A DNA stretch of 64,000 bases, taken from NCBI RefSeq assembly GCF_030009775.1, contig NZ_JASCTH010000009.1, positions 62,001 through 126,000 on the forward strand. Direction: 5' to 3'. Source of the stretch: Actinoplanes sandaracinus (GTDB taxonomy: Bacteria > Actinomycetota > Actinomycetes > Mycobacteriales > Micromonosporaceae). Positions 60,232-64,000 of the stretch are shown here, piece by piece. A model generated the notes under the pieces. The model saw only the letters and a list, made by a program, of their open reading frames with translations, ran no database searches and was not told where the DNA came from. Position 1 is the first letter of the stretch. Each line of letters opens with the position of its first letter. The translations under genes and the position numbers were made by a program.

Positions 60232-62721
60232 TCACTCGGTGCCGAGCGCGGTCACCGGGCTGACCCGCGCCGCCCGGCGGGCCGGCAGCACCCCGGCCAG
60301 CGCGGTCAGCGCCACGAGCACCACGAAGACCGCGGCGAGCTGCCACACCGGCAGGGTGAGCGGCGCGTTCAGGCCGATGGCCGAGACGGCGAGCCAGGCG
60401 TACGGGACACCGAGCAGCACCCCGAGCACCGCGCCGATCACGCCGTACATCGCCGACTCGGTGGTGAGCATCGTCTGCAGCCCGCCGCGGGACATCCCGA
60501 CCGCGCGCAGCAGGCCGGACTCCCGGACCCGTTCGACGACCGACAGCGCGGTGGTGGCGCCGACGCCGACGATCGCGATCAGCACCGTCAGGCCGATCAG
60601 GGCAAGAGCGATCATCATCAGTACGGCCAGCGCGTCGTTGACCTGGTCACGCTGGTCGGCGAGCACCGCGACGCCGAGTCCCGGCTGGGCGGCGGCGATC
60701 GAGCGCAGGGCCCGCAGGCCCTCGGTGCGGCCGTCCTCGCCGGACTTCGCGGCGTCGGCGAGCAGCCCGTTCGGTGCGGCCGGGACGCCGAGCGCCGTCA
60801 GGTCGGCGGGGTCGAGCAGGACCTCGCTGTGCAGCGGGGCGTCACCGCCGAGGACGGCCACGACCGTCAGACGTGCCGACTTGCCCTCACGGGTGACCGT
60901 GACCGGGTCGCCCACCGCCAGCCCGTCGAGCCATCCGGCGATCACCGCCTTGCCGGCGGCCAGGTCGGTGACCGATCCGGCCTTGACGTCGAGGCCGGAC
61001 AGCCGGGGCAGCGCCGTCGTGGACAGGTCGGTGGCGCGGGCGTTCTCCATGCCGGCCACCGTGACGTCCTCGACCCGCCGGTACGTGGTGACCTGGGTGA
61101 GTTCCGCCGCCTTCGCGGCCCGGTCGGCGATCCCGGCCGCCAGCGTGGTCCCCGCCTCGCCCTTCAGCTCGAAGTCGGTCGGCGCCGCGGCCACCGACTC
61201 GCGCTCGGCGAGGATCCGGATCGAGTCGCCGCCGACCAGCACCCCGGTGACCAGGGTGACGCCGAGCGCGACCACCACCGACACCGCCGCCGCGCGCCGG
61301 GCGCTGCCGCCGACGCCGCCGATGGCCAGCTCGCCGACCGGGCCGAGCCGGCGCAGCGGCCAGCCGGCGATCGCGAGGACCGGCCGGACCAGCGCCGGTC
61401 CGAGCGCGATCAGCGCGATGAACGCCAGCCCACCGGACCCGACGACGCTGAGCAGCATCGCCTCGGCCGGGTAGTCCTTCTCGGCGGGGCCGGGCAGGTT
61501 CATCCACACCATGCCCGCCAGGCCGGCGGCGCCCAGGGCGAGGATCAGGCCGATGGCCGCCCGCAGCCAGCCGATGCCCTGCCTGGCGCCGGTGCTCGCG
61601 GCCGAGCGCAGCGCCTCCAGGGGTGCGACCCGGGCGGCGGAGAGCGCCGGGGCGAGGACGGCCACGACCGTGATCAGCACGGCCAGCAGGATGGTCCCGG
61701 CGGCCTGGACCAGCGGGAGGCCGGGCTGGGACAGCTCGACACCGAAGACTCCGGCCACGAGCGGGACCAGGTGGCCGACGGCCAGCGCGGCGAGCACCCC
61801 GGTGAGCCCGGCGATCAGGCCGGTGAGGGCGCCTTCGGCGGCGAGCGCGCGGGCCAGCGAGCCACGGCCGGCGCCGACCGCGCGGAGCAGGGCGAGCTGC
61901 CGCATCCGCTGCGCGAAGACGATCCGGAACGTGGAGGCGGCGATCAGGCCGGCCGCGACGACGGCGACCGCGACGAACACCCGCACCACGATGAAGAGCT
62001 GGTCGACCTCCGCGGCGGCCGAGCGGGCCTCCTGGAGCCGGACGTCCGCCCCCGTGGCGATCTCCGGCGCGCTCTCCCCCGCGACCAGGGGCGTGATGGC
62101 GGCCCGCACCGATTCCGGATCGGTGCCGGGCTCGAGACGGAGCTCGGCGCGCTCGATGAACTCGCCGCCGTTCACCGCGGCCACGGTCGCCACCGAGCCG
62201 TACGACAGGAAGCCGAGGTCGTCGCGCGGCTCCACCACGCCGACCACGGTGAGTGTGGTCTTCTTGCCCTCGTTCACGTCGACGGTCGTGGTCGTGCCGA
62301 GGGACAGCCCCATCCGTTCCACGGTCCGCGGGGTGACCGCGATCTCGCCGGTCGCCGTGGGATAGCGGCCCTCGGTCAGTGTGACGGTGCTCAGCGGCCC
62401 GGTGCCCGGGTCGGCGCTGATGACGAGGTAGCCGGCGCCGAGCTCGACGCCGCTCTCGCTGCGGGCGACCGCCTCGGCGACGCCGGGCAGCTTGCTGATC
62501 GCGGTGAGATCCCCCGTGGTGATCTCACCGTTGCGGACGACCAGGGCGGCGGCCTCCGGGGTGCCGCTGAGGCCGTTGAGGACGCTGCGCTCGGTGATCT
62601 GCTGGGCGAGCACGGTGGCGTAGACGACGAACGAGGCGACCAGCACGGCCAGGCCGGTGAGCAGCAGCCGGGCCGGCCGCTTGCTCACCCCGGCGAGCTG
62701 GGTGCGCAGGACCACGCTCAT
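60232..62721 (-). CDS. FtsX/MacB-type ABC transporter permease, large (two FtsX modules)
   Basis: 829 residues, about ten transmembrane helices in two FtsX-type sets. Start RTQLAGVSKRPARLLLTGLAVLVASFVVYATVLA, an extracytoplasmic domain, then TFRIVFAQRMRQLALLRAVGAGRGSLARALAAEGALTGLIAG. A second copy is near the end: ALSVVERVRESGLLRAVGMSRGGLQTMLTTESAMYGVIGAVLGVLLG, ending GVLPARRAARVSPVTALGTE. Works with the ATPase encoded just upstream (ATGA overlap). No adaptor gene. Substrate unknown; such exporters are often linked to antimicrobial-peptide or lipid stress. Confidence 0.94.
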   Translation of the reverse strand: MSVVLRTQLAGVSKRPARLLLTGLAVLVASFVVYATVLAQQITERSVLNGLSGTPEAAALVVRNGEITTGDLTAISKLPGVAEAVARSESGVELGAGYLVISADPGTGPLSTVTLTEGRYPTATGEIAVTPRTVERMGLSLGTTTTVDVNEGKKTTLTVVGVVEPRDDLGFLSYGSVATVAAVNGGEFIERAELRLEPGTDPESVRAAITPLVAGESAPEIATGADVRLQEARSAAAEVDQLFIVVRVFVAVAVVAAGLIAASTFRIVFAQRMRQLALLRAVGAGRGSLARALAAEGALTGLIAGLTGVLAALAVGHLVPLVAGVFGVELSQPGLPLVQAAGTILLAVLITVVAVLAPALSAARVAPLEALRSAASTGARQGIGWLRAAIGLILALGAAGLAGMVWMNLPGPAEKDYPAEAMLLSVVGSGGLAFIALIALGPALVRPVLAIAGWPLRRLGPVGELAIGGVGGSARRAAAVSVVVALGVTLVTGVLVGGDSIRILAERESVAAAPTDFELKGEAGTTLAAGIADRAAKAAELTQVTTYRRVEDVTVAGMENARATDLSTTALPRLSGLDVKAGSVTDLAAGKAVIAGWLDGLAVGDPVTVTREGKSARLTVVAVLGGDAPLHSEVLLDPADLTALGVPAAPNGLLADAAKSGEDGRTEGLRALRSIAAAQPGLGVAVLADQRDQVNDALAVLMMIALALIGLTVLIAIVGVGATTALSVVERVRESGLLRAVGMSRGGLQTMLTTESAMYGVIGAVLGVLLGVPYAWLAVSAIGLNAPLTLPVWQLAAVFVVLVALTALAGVLPARRAARVSPVTALGTE

Positions 62722-63485
62722 CGGCCGGCCGCCAGGCTCTGCAGGGCGTCGGTGACGGCGGCGATGGTCGGGGCGTGGATCTCCCCGGCCAGCCGTCCGT
62801 CGGCGAGCATGACGACGCGGTCGGCGTACGCCGCCGCGCCCGGGTCGTGGGTGACCATGACGATGGTCTGGCCGAGGTCACGGGCCGAGTCCCGGAGCAG
62901 GGCGAGGACCTCGGCACCTGCGCGTGAGTCGAGGTTGCCGGTCGGTTCGTCGGCGAAGACCACCTCGGGGCGGGAGACCAGCGCCCGGGCCAGGGCGACG
63001 CGCTGCTGCTGGCCGCCGGAGAGCTCGCTGGGCAGGTGCCCGAGCCGTCCGGCCAGGCCCAGTGTGGCGATCAGCCGGTCCTGGAACTCGGTGTCCGGCT
63101 TGCGGCCGGCCAGGTCGAGCGGAAGGGTGATGTTGGCGGCCGCGGTGAGCTGCGGCAGCAGGTTGAACGACTGGAAGACGAAGCCGATCCGCTCGCGGCG
63201 GGCCTTGGTGAGCACCTTGTCCGGCTGGGTGGTCAGATCGGTGCCGCCGAGCAGCACCTGGCCGGAGGTGGCCGTGTCCAGGCCGGCGAGGCAGTGCATC
63301 AGGGTGGACTTGCCGGAGCCCGACGGGCCCATGATCGCGGTGAACCGGCCCCGCTCGAAGCCCACGGTGACGCCGTCGAGCGCACGGACCGCGGTGTCAC
63401 CGGTGCCGTACACCTTCACCAGGTCAACGGCCGCGACCGCCGCCAGGCTGTCACGACTGGCGACGGGTGTGGGCTGCCTTTGCAT
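62718..63485 (-). CDS. MacB/LolD-type ABC transporter ATPase
   Basis: 255 residues: Walker A GPSGSGKSTLMHCLAG, Q-loop FVFQSFNLLPQ, signature LSGGQQQRVALARALV, Walker B EVVFADEPTGNLDS, switch MVTHDPG. Powers the large permease downstream. Divergent from the membrane protein at 63626 across 140 bases. Confidence 0.96.
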   Translation of the reverse strand: MQRQPTPVASRDSLAAVAAVDLVKVYGTGDTAVRALDGVTVGFERGRFTAIMGPSGSGKSTLMHCLAGLDTATSGQVLLGGTDLTTQPDKVLTKARRERIGFVFQSFNLLPQLTAAANITLPLDLAGRKPDTEFQDRLIATLGLAGRLGHLPSELSGGQQQRVALARALVSRPEVVFADEPTGNLDSRAGAEVLALLRDSARDLGQTIVMVTHDPGAAAYADRVVMLADGRLAGEIHAPTIAAVTDALQSLAAGR

Positions 63486-63625
63486 GAATGCTCCAAGTTC
63501 GCTGTGAATCGGACGTGACGGATACTGGCTGATCTATGCAACCCACCGCATCCACCCGGCGTCAGGGGCCGGCTCTTACTTTCGGCCGATGGGGCCGGGG
63601 AGCCGGCCGCCTACGCTGGGTCACG

Positions 63626-64000
63626 ATGATGAACCACACCCTGTTCCGGATGGGCCAGCTCTCGGCCCTCGGTGTGCTGGCGCTGCTCGGCATCCTCGAC
63701 GTGCAGGGCGGTCTCATGTCCGAGGGCGCGGCCGGCGGGTTGTGGCGGGTGGCCACCGCGGTCGCCACGGCGGCGGTGTGGCTGCCCGCGCACCGGCCGG
63801 GCTCGGTGTCGCTGCCCCGGGTCGCGATCCTGCTCGGCCTGCACTCCGTGGCCCTGACCGTGCTCCTCTACCCGTACAGCTCCGGCGGGTCGCTGTGGGG
63901 GCTGGCCGAGTCGCTGGCGTTGCTGGGCGTGCTGATGGTGGTGGCGCGCCGGGGACGGGCCAGGTGGGCGGCCCCGGCGGTGGCGGTGGTGTTCCTGGCG
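63626..64000 (+). CDS. N-terminus of a membrane protein, possibly a sensor kinase (3' end outside window)
   Basis: Open frame from ATG 63626 (an ATG follows at 63629) to the window edge, 125 codons without a stop. It encodes several hydrophobic helices: ALGVLALLGILDVQGG, VATAVATAAVWL, VAILLGLHSVALTVLLY, LAESLALLGVLMVVARRG, WAAPAVAVVFLA. N-terminal membrane regions of this sort precede histidine-kinase domains in many actinobacterial two-component genes beside FtsX-type exporters. The kinase part would lie beyond the window, so this identity is inference. Confidence 0.6.
   Translation, partial: MMNHTLFRMGQLSALGVLALLGILDVQGGLMSEGAAGGLWRVATAVATAAVWLPAHRPGSVSLPRVAILLGLHSVALTVLLYPYSSGGSLWGLAESLALLGVLMVVARRGRARWAAPAVAVVFLA

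Noticed and set aside
62924..63518. Frames antisense to the ABC ATPase
   Set aside because: Shadow frames of a well-supported gene on the other strand.
1..64000. Biosynthetic gene cluster, prophage or integrated element
   Set aside because: No PKS, NRPS, terpene, lanthipeptide, integrase, phage structural or transposase gene was seen, and base composition looks even throughout.

Overview
High-GC actinobacterial chromosome. The gene set (twin-arginine exported DUF1800/DUF1501 pair, AA10 lytic polysaccharide monooxygenase, ECF-like spacing upstream of a Tat-signal gene, chemosensory genes in a mycelial-type background, GTG and TTG starts, many ATGA-coupled stop/start pairs) suggests Micromonosporaceae, most likely an Actinoplanes-like organism. 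That placement is inference. No tRNA, rRNA, CRISPR array, integrase, transposase or prophage gene was recognised.

Layout. 1-2.2 kb: the end of an EAL phosphodiesterase and glgC. 2.4-5.5 kb (minus): a small Tat-signal protein, a DUF4331 protein, a His-rich protein and an AraC regulator, closely spaced. 5.7-10.5 kb: membrane-anchored LPMO, FKBP prolyl isomerase, a membrane protein/TetR pair with a clear palindromic operator, a lipoprotein, an S4 RNA-binding protein and a YcnI-like protein that lacks the family's N-terminal histidine. 10.8-13.5 kb: a DHH phosphoesterase and a divergent, stand-alone zwf. 13.6-16.9 kb: a VOC protein overlapping an ArsR-ArsC fusion, divergent from an APC permease and a DedA protein, with an inverted-repeat operator just upstream of the fusion gene. 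17.2-21.6 kb: STAS protein, ROK kinase, and a DUF1800-DUF1501 export pair.

21.7-30.3 kb: an L-arabinose regulon on the minus strand (araB, araA, then a ChvE/GguA/GguB-type sugar importer) under a LacI-family regulator, with two matching palindromes. araD is missing. 30.3-34.6 kb: DUF2252, PPOX, pirin and three small uncharacterised genes. 34.6-35.7 kb: a 1-kb non-coding stretch holding a 29-bp tandem array. 35.7-42.1 kb: a 2145-residue, mostly disordered, repeat-rich protein ending in a TPR module, convergent with and overlapping a GGDEF protein. 43.3-46.4 kb: a MacB-like export system (adaptor, ATPase, permease). 46.6-48.3 kb: an L,D-transpeptidase and a CAP-domain protein.

48.8-57.8 kb: a tightly coupled chemosensory operon (cheW, cheR-TPR, cheW, mcp, hybrid cheA-REC, cheB, and a triple-receiver histidine kinase) without cheY or flagellar genes, so probably an alternative-output pathway. 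57.8-64 kb: a large PGRP-type amidase, a FtsX/MacB-type exporter pair, and the start of a divergent membrane protein cut by the window edge.

The least explained items are the giant repeat-rich TPR protein with the array upstream of it, the chemosensory operon's output kinase with a receiver that has lost its phospho-acceptor, the arsenic-type locus with no known efflux pump, and the DUF4331 cassette.
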